Shown: positions 23,003 to 32,145, counted from the stretch's first letter. The stretch: DNA of 64,000 bases from Verrucomicrobiota bacterium (GCA_016222825.1 JACRQF010000006.1:62001-126000), one strand, 5' to 3'. The notes: a model not told the origin generated them from the letters alone. Made by a program: numbers and translations.

Positions 23003-24745
23003 TCACGTCATGAAAGGGTTTCCTGCATGCCCAGCTTTGAGCAACGGGAAAGCCGGAACGGTTTGTCTAAGAACCTCGTTTGCGAGGATGTCCTTGCGGT
23101 AGCCTATCGTCCGATAGAAGCGGGCGATTCCGCTTTCCACCAGTTCGATGCAGCGTTTGCCCTTGGGCTCGTCATGCCAGAACATGTTGGAAAGCGACGC
23201 GGCCTTTGTCATTGAGCGTATCCCATAAGCAGCCGGTGAGTTGAAAACGTCTGACCCGAACAGGAGTTGGAATCGGTTCAAACTGAAGGTTGTTTTGGGA
23301 ACGCTGCGAATGAGGCCTGCCAGGAAGCTGAGGGTTCGGCGGCATTTTTCATAAGCCTCGCCAGGGAACCCGTAAATCATGCAGTAGTGGTTGTAGATGC
23401 CGTGCGCCGCGGAATCGCGATGAATCTGCTGTGTCACTGAGCGGTAGGCATTCCCGGTCAGCGCGGTCTTATTCATGCGGCGCAGGGTGGCGTCGTTGAT
23501 GGACTCCAATCCGAAGATCAACTCAGCGCAACCCCCGCGAGCCATTGTCGCGATGCGTCTGGCATCCCAGCGGGGGTCTATACGAGTCCGAAGCGACCAC
23601 TTGGCAGTAATGCCGGCGTCACGCGCCGAGACGGCTAACGCCGTCGCCGCTTCTGGGTTGATCCCCTGATCGCAGAAGACGATGGTCGAGGAGATCTTGG
23701 AAAGCTGGCGCAGGCTGGCAGTCCACCTAGTCGGATCATCGGATTCCGTATCCGGATCGCCGGCTCGCCGACGGTGCCGGCTGTTGTGCCGGCAGAAGAC
23801 GCACCGGTTCCAATAACAGCCGCGGGAAGAAAGCCGGTGCAGGATCACCAGCTCTGGAGAGAATATCCTGGAGCACTGCCGGGCCGCTTCCTGGCGCAGA
23901 CGCCCGAAATCCAAATCATCAAGCGCGTTGTGTCCGAGACTCTGCTTGCCGCTGCCGGACATGTGCGCATCGCCAAAGCGATGGAGGTTCTCGATCTGTT
24001 GCGTCTTCTTTGTCTCGGCAAGTTGGTTAAAAGTCTCAACCAACCCTTCCTCTGAGATAACGATTCCATCAGTTTGTTTGAGCAAACCGGCGTATCGGCG
24101 GCTGTGTTCGACCAGGTAATCAGTAGCGTTGTTCTCCCAACTGTGGCCGTGGATGAGCACAGTGTTGCCACGCCGACGGAATCGTTCACACAGAATGCCG
24201 AGATGCAAAATATCGGTGTAGCTGTAGGTCACCGCGCTGACAATATTGGCATCGAAGAGTTCCCGGATCGTCTTCGAGCGCGTCCGGTAGAAATCCATGA
24301 TGGGGTTTCTTTCACTCCGAGCGTAGGCCAGAACCTTCCCGAGAGGTCGCTGGGTATCGTAGGTAAGACCGTAGGCCGAGAGTTCTTGCAGGTTTCCGCC
24401 GCTGAACTGTCGTAAGAGATTTGAGGCCACCGCCAGATAGCTGCCGAGGCAGGAGATAGCGTCCAGATATCGCTCCGGGTTATAAAAGCGTTTCGGGTCC
24501 CGAAGCGTGGCGATGGTGCTGGACTCAATGACAGTGGCCAGGAACTTGATTTGCGGGACCGCCGCCCGACCGAGGTGCTTCCGCAGAAAACCGAGGAAGT
24601 CCGCTGAGAAAAGGTATTCCCAGAAAAGCAGGTTGAGGTTCTCAAACCGGACTTCGTCCTGGATTTTCCGGCTCAGCAGAGTGAACTCCGGATAGGCGTA
24701 GAAAGTCGTCGGAAACCGACCCGGCAATACAATGGATTGGATCAT
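23003..24745 (-). CDS. B12-type radical SAM protein with unusual CX4CX2C motif
   Basis: A 580-residue protein. The N-terminal ~150 residues are unassigned. Residues ~165-240 look like a Rossmann cobalamin-binding-like domain (NIVSAVTYSYTDILHLGILC, then NTVLIHGHSW). The radical SAM motif is SRGCYWNRCVFC with Cys at 310, 315 and 318, giving CX4CX2C; CYWxxC variants occur in RiPP-associated B12 enzymes. Further motifs are STIVFCDQGINPEAA, AELIFGLESINDATLRRM and YCMIYGFPGE. It may C-methylate or otherwise modify the peptides. The cobalamin-binding His motif is not evident. It is convergent with the precursor genes. Confidence 0.78.
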   Translation of the reverse strand: MIQSIVLPGRFPTTFYAYPEFTLLSRKIQDEVRFENLNLLFWEYLFSADFLGFLRKHLGRAAVPQIKFLATVIESSTIATLRDPKRFYNPERYLDAISCLGSYLAVASNLLRQFSGGNLQELSAYGLTYDTQRPLGKVLAYARSERNPIMDFYRTRSKTIRELFDANIVSAVTYSYTDILHLGILCERFRRRGNTVLIHGHSWENNATDYLVEHSRRYAGLLKQTDGIVISEEGLVETFNQLAETKKTQQIENLHRFGDAHMSGSGKQSLGHNALDDLDFGRLRQEAARQCSRIFSPELVILHRLSSRGCYWNRCVFCRHNSRHRRRAGDPDTESDDPTRWTASLRQLSKISSTIVFCDQGINPEAATALAVSARDAGITAKWSLRTRIDPRWDARRIATMARGGCAELIFGLESINDATLRRMNKTALTGNAYRSVTQQIHRDSAAHGIYNHYCMIYGFPGEAYEKCRRTLSFLAGLIRSVPKTTFSLNRFQLLFGSDVFNSPAAYGIRSMTKAASLSNMFWHDEPKGKRCIELVESGIARFYRTIGYRKDILANEVLRQTVPAFPLLKAGHAGNPFMT

Positions 24746-24769
24746 GGTTTCCTGACCGGCGCGCGGATA

Positions 24770-25531
24770 TTAGCCAGCAGTCGCAACGAACATTCCCCAA
24801 GGCGCGTCCGGCCCCGCGGCCGTGAACTTGGTTCGGAATCCGTTTGCCGCCAGGAATTCCTTCAGCACACCGCCATGCCTCTTTGCGCTGAGGTCGTGGT
24901 ATTCCCCGACGATCTTTCGAATCCGAGAGATGGTTCTGGCCGGTGCAGAAAGCAGGATGTCGTATTCAGCGCCTTCGCAATCGAGTTTCAGAAGATCCGC
25001 ATGGCTTATCTTGAAGCGGGAGAAAATTTGTTCCAGCGTGATCACGCGAACCCGTTCGGTCCTGCGCGGCCTTCCCGACGATGAGTTCCAGTTCCGGTAT
25101 TCCGGTCGGATGGAATGAATCCCGCCGTGGAATCCGCGGTAGAGGGTCACGTGCTTGTTGCGGCCATCCGCGACGGCGTAGTGGTAGGCGGAGATGTTCG
25201 TGATGTGATTGTTTCGGACGTTGTCGGCCAGTGCCAGGAAGTTGTCGGACGCGGCTTCGAAAGCAAGAATCCGCGCCGACGGGATGTTCCATGCCGCCCA
25301 GATCGAAAACAACCCAACGTTTGCGCCAACGTCGAGCACAGTGTCTCCCGGCTTGATCCGAAACTGAGCCGAAGGCAGGTAGCAACGAGTGCCGATAATT
25401 TCAGAGAACATCTCCCTGAATGGAACTTCTCGCGGAGCAGTCAGCAGGAGTCCATTGGAGAGGCGAAAGAAGTTTCTCGAATCCAACTTCCATTTGGGAG
25501 AACGCTTCATTCCAAGACTCTGTTTAGCCAT
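24770..25531 (-). CDS. FkbM-family methyltransferase
   Basis: The start at ATG 25531 is preferred over GTG 25609. The 253-residue product has the SAM loop DTVLDVGANVGLFSIWAA, ARILAFEAASDNFLALADNV, NISAYHYAVADG and the family motif LLKLDCEGAEYDIL. FkbM enzymes are O- or N-methyltransferases on natural products, sugars or lipids. The gene precedes the B12 radical SAM gene on the same strand with a 24-bp gap, so they are probably cotranscribed; a tailoring role on the peptide is inferred from location. Confidence 0.85.
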   Translation of the reverse strand: MAKQSLGMKRSPKWKLDSRNFFRLSNGLLLTAPREVPFREMFSEIIGTRCYLPSAQFRIKPGDTVLDVGANVGLFSIWAAWNIPSARILAFEAASDNFLALADNVRNNHITNISAYHYAVADGRNKHVTLYRGFHGGIHSIRPEYRNWNSSSGRPRRTERVRVITLEQIFSRFKISHADLLKLDCEGAEYDILLSAPARTISRIRKIVGEYHDLSAKRHGGVLKEFLAANGFRTKFTAAGPDAPWGMFVATAG

Positions 25532-25750
25532 TGCGCTGATGCTAGCTTGGCGATGGGCCGCTTCAAGTAGAATGTTCCTGCGCCCCTGCGCGCACGAGTT
25601 ACCCGCCACCTCGTTACTTCAAGCTTGACGCACTATCAGCGCCAGCGTAGTGGCTTGCGGTGACGAATAAGAAGGCAAGGACTTGCCCGCTGCGTGTTTT
25701 GTTTTCGGATCGCCGAGTGCAGCGAGGTTGGCCATGAAAGAACGCGAATC

Positions 25751-25987
25751 ATGAGCAAAAAAACCATCAAGAAGACTGCATCAGTCAAGGTCGTCGCGGA
25801 CGGATCAAACTGCGTCACACTGGTGTTCCCCGAGGGAACGGTCCTGAAGGGCAAGAAGAAGCTTTCGATCAAAGACGTGGCCAAAATCTTGAGCGCTGTG
25901 ACAACTGGTGAAGTCGAGGGGCAAGCTTGTTGGGGGCGGATTGTCAATACACCCAATCCGACTTCGATTGGCGGTGTTCGCGGCTAA
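25751..25987 (+). CDS. RiPP precursor peptide 3
   Basis: Start ATG 25751 aligns exactly with precursor 1. The 78 residues begin SKKTIKKTASVKVVADG and share CVTLVFPEGTVLKGKKK and LSIKDVAKILSAV with precursor 1, then carry a different core (ACWGRIVNTPNP) and the common end TSIGGVRG. Cys appears near the start of the core in all three copies (QC or QAC). It lies 107 bp before the second SPASM radical SAM gene and points into that operon, so it may be that enzyme's substrate. Confidence 0.75.
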   Translation: MSKKTIKKTASVKVVADGSNCVTLVFPEGTVLKGKKKLSIKDVAKILSAVTTGEVEGQACWGRIVNTPNPTSIGGVRG

Positions 25988-26116
25988 GCACAGACTTAAC
26001 GGGATCGCATCTGAGACCGGCTTTGCCTAACCCGATGCGGCAAGCTTGGATCCGGCGCGAAAACCACGACTACCATTGCTGAGCGTAGGATAATGGGTTC
26101 CCGACAAGAGATGACG

Positions 26117-27517
26117 ATGAGCAAGGAATTTGAATCTTTCGCGGACGAATGGGTTCCGTCGCGATTCAACATGGCGGTGGACCTCCCGCGCGGTCGCAAG
26201 GCGGTGTTCAACAGCTTCAACGGTTCCTTGGTTGTCATCACCGCCTCGACATGGCGGCGTTATCTCAAGGCCGGTTGCGCGATTCCTGCACGACCTCAAG
26301 CCTCTTCCGATGACGTGGATGTCTTGTGCTCGACTGGCCTGTTGGTGTCCAAGTCGGTCAATGAACTCGACCTGCTCCGGTTGCGCGACCAGACGGCGCG
26401 TTTCAACAACGGGAAACTGGGTGTGACCGTCGCGCCCACGCTGGCCTGCAACCTGAGTTGCCGTTACTGCTTTGAGAGCGGTGTCCAGAAGGCCGGCCAC
26501 GGCAAGACGCTGACGCGCGACCGTGAGGATGAGATTGTCCGTCACATTGCCGTGTCCGCACGGGGGAAACGATCGCTGGATATGAGCTGGTTTGGCGGTG
26601 AGCCGCTGCTGACTGCCGAAGCCATCGCCCGCATCAGTTCGCGATTGATCCCGGCATGCGACCAAGCCGGCGTGAAATACTCGGCCGTCCTCGCCACCAA
26701 CGGCATGCTCTTGAGCCGGGATGTCGTTCGATTGCTTCGCGAGTGCCGCCTGAAGTTTGTGCAGGTGACTGTGGACATCCCCGCGTCGGAAAAACGCGAC
26801 CGTCTCGGCCGGGATACGGCAGGGCAGGTGCTGAACAACCTGGTATTCGCTGCACAACGGCTGCCGGTGCATCTTCGCATCAACATCGTCCGCGACGACA
26901 AGGCGGGGTTCGATGCGCTTTACAGGCAGTTGATCCGGCGCGATTTGCACCGGCATCTTCAGGCTTTATTCTTCGCTTATGTGTTTGACCCGGAGTGTGG
27001 CGGTCGCCATGCGCGTTTTGCGGCGATGACTTATCCGGCTTACGCCCGAATCGCAGCGCGTGAACGGCGGAAGGCGCGAGCTTTGGGTTTGCCGGTGCAT
27101 GCCGATTTCCGGCCCACACAGGTTGGCTGCATCGCCACCGATCGCTTCAACATGGTCATCGGTCCCGACGGCCGGCTTTTCAAGTGCACCGAAGATATTG
27201 GCATGGCGGAGCGGGCCTATGGCTCCATCGAGCCGGGCAGCCCTGTGAAGCTCAACAATCTGGTGCCATGGCTGCTTTATGACGGGTTGCAGGATCCGCG
27301 ATGCGTCCGATGCCCGATTCTGGCGGAATGCAACGGCGGTTGTCCTCACATCCGGCGATTCCAGCCGGGACAGCTTGAAGCGATGCGTTACTGTGAAGGC
27401 CATCTTCAGGAGATCAAAGACCGCATCCGCGAGTGGGCAACAGACCACCTCGGCCGCAGCCCGCGCCGGAGCGCTACGATAGTCGAGCCGGGTAGCAAGG
27501 AGTCCGCCGACAGATGA
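26117..27517 (+). CDS. Radical SAM/SPASM peptide maturase 2
   Basis: Three in-frame ATGs exist (26093, 26111, 26117); 26117 has AAGAGA at a suitable distance. Of 466 residues, the first ~100 form a PqqD-like or recognition-type region (AVFNSFNGSLVVITASTWRR, STGLLVSKSVNELDLL). The radical SAM motif CNLSCRYC is at 111-118, then WFGGEPLL, LATNGMLL and QVTVDIP. The SPASM C-terminus includes GCIATDRFNMVIGPDGRLFK and CVRCPILAECNGGCP. It is clearly distinct from maturase 1. Its stop overlaps the transporter start (ATGA), tying modification to export. Confidence 0.88.
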   Translation: MSKEFESFADEWVPSRFNMAVDLPRGRKAVFNSFNGSLVVITASTWRRYLKAGCAIPARPQASSDDVDVLCSTGLLVSKSVNELDLLRLRDQTARFNNGKLGVTVAPTLACNLSCRYCFESGVQKAGHGKTLTRDREDEIVRHIAVSARGKRSLDMSWFGGEPLLTAEAIARISSRLIPACDQAGVKYSAVLATNGMLLSRDVVRLLRECRLKFVQVTVDIPASEKRDRLGRDTAGQVLNNLVFAAQRLPVHLRINIVRDDKAGFDALYRQLIRRDLHRHLQALFFAYVFDPECGGRHARFAAMTYPAYARIAARERRKARALGLPVHADFRPTQVGCIATDRFNMVIGPDGRLFKCTEDIGMAERAYGSIEPGSPVKLNNLVPWLLYDGLQDPRCVRCPILAECNGGCPHIRRFQPGQLEAMRYCEGHLQEIKDRIREWATDHLGRSPRRSATIVEPGSKESADR

Positions 27518-30069
27518 AGTCGCGCCTCGACACGTGGTTCACGATCTGGCATCCGCGCTACCGCGGCTGCCTCATTGAACTTGCGATGGTCGGGGCGCTC
27601 GCCTCGGCCCTGACGTATGCCCAAAACGACCTGCTGGGTTTGTTGACGCTTTCGCTCGGTGCCGCAGGAGAACCGGATGGCGGTGGTGAAGGTGCCGCCG
27701 CGTTGTTGAAAAGACTTTCGGAACAGTTCCAGCTCGGCTTGCCGTTGGTGGCGCTGGTGTCTTTCATCACGGTTCGACTGGTTTCAGGTGCTGTGGAGTA
27801 TTGGAAGACATACGCGACCGGCCGGCTCGGCATCCGCTCACGGGACGATCTGGAAACGGAGATCCTCCTGAACCTCTTGAACAAGGACGATTCGTTCTTC
27901 AGCCGGCATTCACCCGCTGAGACGGTCAACAGGCTGGCCGTGGACCTCAATCGCGTCAGCGACCGTCGGCCGAACTTGATGAAGGTCTGGTGGAGCGTCT
28001 TGCTGCTCGCCGGCAATTTGGTTTTCTTCTTCCTTCGGGATTGGCGTCTGGCCGTCGTCGGCGCGACGGCTTGTGTCGCTGGCGCGCTCTGGACGATGCG
28101 CGCGACTCGACCGGTGAAGGAGATGGACGAGCATTACCTGGAACAGGATGACCACATCAAATCTCGCTTCGAGGATTTCCTGCGCGCCGCGCCGGAGGTT
28201 CAGGTGGGTCACCTTTACCAGAAGATCCGGCATCATTTCACGAGCCTGCTGGTCGCGCGGAGCGAGACCTTCTTGAAATATGTCCGGCTGAACAGCAGCC
28301 TGCGGTTGGCCAATGTCATCGCTTATGTGCTGGCGTTTGTTGCGATGGTTCTTGTCGTCCTTTACATGCGCAAGACAGCCAACATCAGCGCCGCTGTAGC
28401 TCTGGTTCCCGTGGTGGTTTGGGCTTTGCCGGTGTTGTTCCAGGAAGCATCCGAACTGGTTTTTCTCCGGCTCGATTTCCAGATCGCGAGGGTCAGCATG
28501 GGGCGCCTGCTGGAATACGAAGCGCAGGAAGCCGTGAACAGCTGTTCCGCCACGGCCGCTTCGGCGGAACCAGCGGCCATCAACATCGAGCGCGTGACTT
28601 ATCGTTATGCCACTCCCGATGGAACGCAGCAAGGCGGCGTGGTGGACGTGACTGCCAGTTTCGCTCCCGGCCGGTGGATCGCCATCGTCGGGGGCGCCGG
28701 CTCGGGAAAATCCACGCTGTTGAAACTCCTGCTCGGCCGGCTCAAGCCACAGGAAGGCTCCATCCGCTATGGACGGGCATCGCTTGACACAATGGCAGGC
28801 ACCGACCGCGCTGCGATCTTCTCGCTCATGCCGCAATCCATCGCGCTGCTCGATACGAGCATCCGCCAGAACATCTTCTTCGGCAGGTCTGCCGATAATG
28901 GCGCCGCCGCCGAAGGCGCTCCGCTGGCTGCCGAAGACATGGATATAATCGAACGTGCCGGCTTGGGGCGGATCTGTCGGCTGAAGGCGCTCGACATGTC
29001 GCCGGGGATGTCGTCCGGCCACACGGCTATTGCGCCGAACATCGTGGCCGCGCGCCATCGCCTGCGCGAGCGGTTGCGTGAGGCCTGTGGAGTCGCAGTC
29101 CTGCCCTTCGAGGAAGGTCACGCCGACCGCGGACATTGGGTGCTGGAAAGCCTGCTCGCCGGCAGGTGCGACCGCGAGCTTGCAACGGGGTTGTTGCTCG
29201 GCAAGCCAGGAAGGCGGAAGTTGCAGTCGCTGCCCCAAACACCGTTCGGCAAAGCGCTGGTCGCACTGGCGCGCAAACTCCTCGAAGGGAATCGTCAGCT
29301 TCTTGGCATTGCGAACTACCACGTCTATTCACAGCTCTCCCCCTATCCTCTCGATGAGGGCCTCTGGCGTCTGCGATCTTCGAGTCTGGAATTCATCCAA
29401 CAGACCGCGCCGTCTCCCGACCAGGCATTATCCTTGTGCATCGTGGCGCTGACAGCTTCTTTGGCTGAGATCGCCGATGACGACGGGGCAGGCAGTCTGC
29501 TCAAGCCTGAGAACCGGCAACTGTTTGCGGCGGAGGTGGGCAGTTTGAAGGATATGCTGGGCGACGCGTGCCTGCCGTATGACGCTGACAATGTGCATCC
29601 GCATCTGACGTGGCGCGAGAACCTCCTCTTCGGCGTTGTGGACGTCCGCAACAGCCGCAGTGGCCGGTTGGTGGACCAGACTGTGCTGGACTTTGTCGGA
29701 CAAGAAGGTCTGAAAGACACATTTACGCGGCTGGGCCTTGAATTCAAAATAGGCAGGCTCGGTGGCAACCTCTCCGGCGGCCAAGGCCAGCTTGTAGCCC
29801 TCTGCCGTGCGCTGTTGCGGCGCACGCCCGTGCTGGTCGTGGACGAGCCAACCTCGGCGCTCGATCCTGCCAGCCGCGCGACCGTCGCAGCATTGCTGAG
29901 GGAGCATAAGAAAGACCGGATCATTATCGCCGTCAGCCATGACGTGGAGTTCATCCGGGCCGCCGACGAGGTTAGGTTGATGGATGGGGGCCGGCTGGTA
30001 GCCGCCGGCACATTTGAGGAACTTGAGCAGAGTTCGGAGACTTTCCGGAGGACGATCAAGCACACATGA
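27514..30069 (+). CDS. ABC exporter with a split, enlarged nucleotide-binding domain
   Basis: An 851-residue protein. Residues ~1-340 are an ABC transmembrane domain (for example LVFFFLRDWRLAVVGATACV, VIAYVLAFVAMVLVVLYM) with no C39 peptidase in front. Walker A is VGGAGSGKST near 395 and the Q-loop MPQ near 437. The signature NLSGGQGQ appears only near 752 and Walker B VLVVDEPTSALD near 772, so about 240 extra residues lie between Q-loop and signature. The post-Q-loop element appears twice (TSIRQNIFFG and LTWRENLLFG), suggesting two half-NBDs joined into one. It probably exports the modified peptide. It overlaps both neighbours by ATGA. Confidence 0.85.
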   Translation: MKSRLDTWFTIWHPRYRGCLIELAMVGALASALTYAQNDLLGLLTLSLGAAGEPDGGGEGAAALLKRLSEQFQLGLPLVALVSFITVRLVSGAVEYWKTYATGRLGIRSRDDLETEILLNLLNKDDSFFSRHSPAETVNRLAVDLNRVSDRRPNLMKVWWSVLLLAGNLVFFFLRDWRLAVVGATACVAGALWTMRATRPVKEMDEHYLEQDDHIKSRFEDFLRAAPEVQVGHLYQKIRHHFTSLLVARSETFLKYVRLNSSLRLANVIAYVLAFVAMVLVVLYMRKTANISAAVALVPVVVWALPVLFQEASELVFLRLDFQIARVSMGRLLEYEAQEAVNSCSATAASAEPAAINIERVTYRYATPDGTQQGGVVDVTASFAPGRWIAIVGGAGSGKSTLLKLLLGRLKPQEGSIRYGRASLDTMAGTDRAAIFSLMPQSIALLDTSIRQNIFFGRSADNGAAAEGAPLAAEDMDIIERAGLGRICRLKALDMSPGMSSGHTAIAPNIVAARHRLRERLREACGVAVLPFEEGHADRGHWVLESLLAGRCDRELATGLLLGKPGRRKLQSLPQTPFGKALVALARKLLEGNRQLLGIANYHVYSQLSPYPLDEGLWRLRSSSLEFIQQTAPSPDQALSLCIVALTASLAEIADDDGAGSLLKPENRQLFAAEVGSLKDMLGDACLPYDADNVHPHLTWRENLLFGVVDVRNSRSGRLVDQTVLDFVGQEGLKDTFTRLGLEFKIGRLGGNLSGGQGQLVALCRALLRRTPVLVVDEPTSALDPASRATVAALLREHKKDRIIIAVSHDVEFIRAADEVRLMDGGRLVAAGTFEELEQSSETFRRTIKHT

Positions 30070-30521
30070 ATACCTCCGCTCTTAACGCAGCCGCACGGAC
30101 GCAAATCCTGAACACTTGCCCGTTGTTCGCGAGCATTCCTGTTGCCGAGCGTGCGCTGCTCGCGGAGATGATGGAGACGGAACGCTTGTGCGCGGGTGAA
30201 ACTCTATTCGAGGCCGGCGACCCGTCTGACCGGGTTTACGTCGTGAGCGAAGGCCGAGTGGCCGTGTTCCTGCCAGACCAGTCGCAGGCTGTGCGCAGCC
30301 TGGGCCCCGGCGACATCATCGGCGAATATGGGATGTTCCTGAATCGCGGTCGCAGCGCGACACTCAAAGCCGAAGCCGACACCACGCTGATGTCGCTGGA
30401 CCATATTCGGTTCCGTTCGTTCCTGCTCCGGTTTCCGGATGCCGCGCTGTCGCTGCTCCAAACCACCGTTGAGCGGCTTGTCGCCGCCGAAGACCGCGCG
30501 CGAGGCGGGTCGCACGGTTAG
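30066..30521 (+). CDS. Stand-alone cyclic-nucleotide-binding domain protein
   Basis: A 151-residue CRP-type effector domain without a DNA-binding region. CPLFASIPVAERALLAEMME is the entry helix, GETLFEAGDPSDRVYVVSEG the first beta-roll, and LGPGDIIGEYGMFLNRGRSATLKAEADTTL contains the phosphate-binding cassette (GE...R(S)A). It ends in a helix and short tail. The start overlaps the ABC exporter (ATGA, 30066-30069), so it likely gates or senses for the transporter. A nucleotide cyclase-like gene lies at 18.3 kb. Confidence 0.85.
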   Translation: MNTSALNAAARTQILNTCPLFASIPVAERALLAEMMETERLCAGETLFEAGDPSDRVYVVSEGRVAVFLPDQSQAVRSLGPGDIIGEYGMFLNRGRSATLKAEADTTLMSLDHIRFRSFLLRFPDAALSLLQTTVERLVAAEDRARGGSHG

Positions 30522-30579
30522 CGACATGTGATTCCGTTTGACTTGGTGCGCGACGCCCGCTTTCATCTGCGCCGAGGTC

Positions 30580-32136
30580 ATGCTCGCAAAAATTCGCTCC
30601 GTCGCCGTTTATGGCATTGATGCGATTCCCGTCGAGATCGAGGCGAACTGCCCCGGCTACGGCGAGATCAAGACAGTCATTGTCGGCCTCCCCGACGCCG
30701 CTGTGCGCGAAAGCCGCGACCGCGTCTATACCGCCATCCAGAACAGCGGTTTCCGCTACCACAAAGGAGCCGTCACAATCAACCTCGCGCCCGCCGACGT
30801 GCAGAAGGAAGGGCCAAGCTTCGAGCTGCCCATCGCCGTCGGCATTCTCGCGGGCGACGGCCAGTTGAAGCTCGACGACATCCGCGTTGCCGACACGCTC
30901 AACCACTACGCCCTCATCGGCGAGCTGGCCCTCGACGGCGGCGTGCGTGCCGTCAAAGGTGTCCTCAGCGTCGCCCTCCAGGCCCGCGCGGCGAAACTCC
31001 GCGGCCTCATCGTTCCCGCCGCCAACGCCGCCGAAGCCGCCGTCGTCCGCGGCCTCGAGGTCATTCCCGTCCGCAGCTTGCGCGAGACGGCCGAGTTCCT
31101 TGCCGGCGATGCCGTCCTCAAGCCGCATCGCGTGGACTTGGACGCGCTCTTCCGCGACCACGCTGCCTACGACGTGGATTTCGCCGACGTGAAGGGACAG
31201 GAGAGTGTCAAACGCGCGCTCGAAGTTGCCGTCGCCGGAGGACACAACATCCTGATGCTCGGCCCGCCCGGCACCGGCAAGAGCATGCTCGCCAAGCGTA
31301 TCGCAAGCATCCTGCCGCCGCTCTCTCTCGACGAGGCGTTGGAAACGACGCGCATCCACAGCATCATGGGCCTCATCGCACCGGGCCAGTCGCTCGTCGC
31401 CACGCGGCCGTTCCGCTCGCCGCACCACACCGTCAGCGACGCCGGCCTCATCGGCGGCGGCGCGAACCCCACGCCCGGCGAGGTCAGCCTCGCGCATCAC
31501 GGCGTCCTCTTTCTCGATGAACTGCCGGAGTTCCACCGCAACGCGCTGGAAGTCTTGCGCCAGCCTCTTGAAGAAGGCCGTGTCACCATCTCCCGCGCCA
31601 TCGGCTCGATGACGTTTCCCAGCGAGTTCATGCTCGTGGCGGCGATGAACCCGTGCCCGTGCGGCTACTACGGCGACTCGCGGCGGGAGTGCCGCTGCGG
31701 GCCGCTGGCAATCCAGCGTTACCGATCGCGCGTCTCCGGACCACTGCTGGACCGGATTGACCTGCACGTCGAGGTGCCGAATGTGCCCTACAAAGCAATG
31801 GCCTCTGACATCACCGGCGAGCCGAGCGAGAAAATCCGTGCGCGTGTGTTGGCGGGGCGGGCAATCCAGACGAAGAGGTTCGCCGGCAGGCGGAAGGTGT
31901 TCTGCAACGCCCGCATGGGGCCGCGCGAGTTAAAGCAGTTCTGCAAGCTCGACGAGAGCTGCCACCAGTTGCTCCAGATGGCAATGACGCAACTGAACTT
32001 CAGCGCCCGTGCCTACGACCGTATCCTGAAGGTGGCCCGCACCATCGCCGACCTCGCCGACAGCGAAACCATCCAGTCGCACCACGTCAGCGAAGCCATC
32101 CAATATCGCTCTCTCGACCGTCAGCTACTAAGCTGA
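30580..32136 (+). CDS. comM: YifB/ComM family Mg-chelatase-like AAA+ ATPase
   Basis: The start is ATG 30580 ([21 protein letters not shown]), giving 518 residues. It has an N-terminal Lon-like fold ([20 protein letters not shown]), an AAA+ core with Walker [21 protein letters not shown], Walker [11 protein letters not shown], and the CPCGYYG and CRC cysteine loop typical of YifB. ComM is a branch-migration helicase in natural transformation; YifB members are widespread beyond competent species. It is probably outside the RiPP unit. Confidence 0.93.
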   Translation: MLAKIRSVAVYGIDAIPVEIEANCPGYGEIKTVIVGLPDAAVRESRDRVYTAIQNSGFRYHKGAVTINLAPADVQKEGPSFELPIAVGILAGDGQLKLDDIRVADTLNHYALIGELALDGGVRAVKGVLSVALQARAAKLRGLIVPAANAAEAAVVRGLEVIPVRSLRETAEFLAGDAVLKPHRVDLDALFRDHAAYDVDFADVKGQESVKRALEVAVAGGHNILMLGPPGTGKSMLAKRIASILPPLSLDEALETTRIHSIMGLIAPGQSLVATRPFRSPHHTVSDAGLIGGGANPTPGEVSLAHHGVLFLDELPEFHRNALEVLRQPLEEGRVTISRAIGSMTFPSEFMLVAAMNPCPCGYYGDSRRECRCGPLAIQRYRSRVSGPLLDRIDLHVEVPNVPYKAMASDITGEPSEKIRARVLAGRAIQTKRFAGRRKVFCNARMGPRELKQFCKLDESCHQLLQMAMTQLNFSARAYDRILKVARTIADLADSETIQSHHVSEAIQYRSLDRQLLS

Positions 32137-32145
32137 GCGGCGGCG

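Larger units (their letters stand above)
22540..23006 (+). repeat. Imperfect tandem duplication (~239-bp period) of precursor 3' half plus downstream hairpins
   Basis: Both units contain the second half of the precursor gene, ccgtgagttgagc, a small hairpin, and gcgaggggctgcgcgattca...cgcccctttcacatgcgctcggtcac. The final repeat ends at 23006, inside the stop codon of the convergent radical SAM gene. The core-coding segment differs fully between units while the flanks match. Confidence 0.8.
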
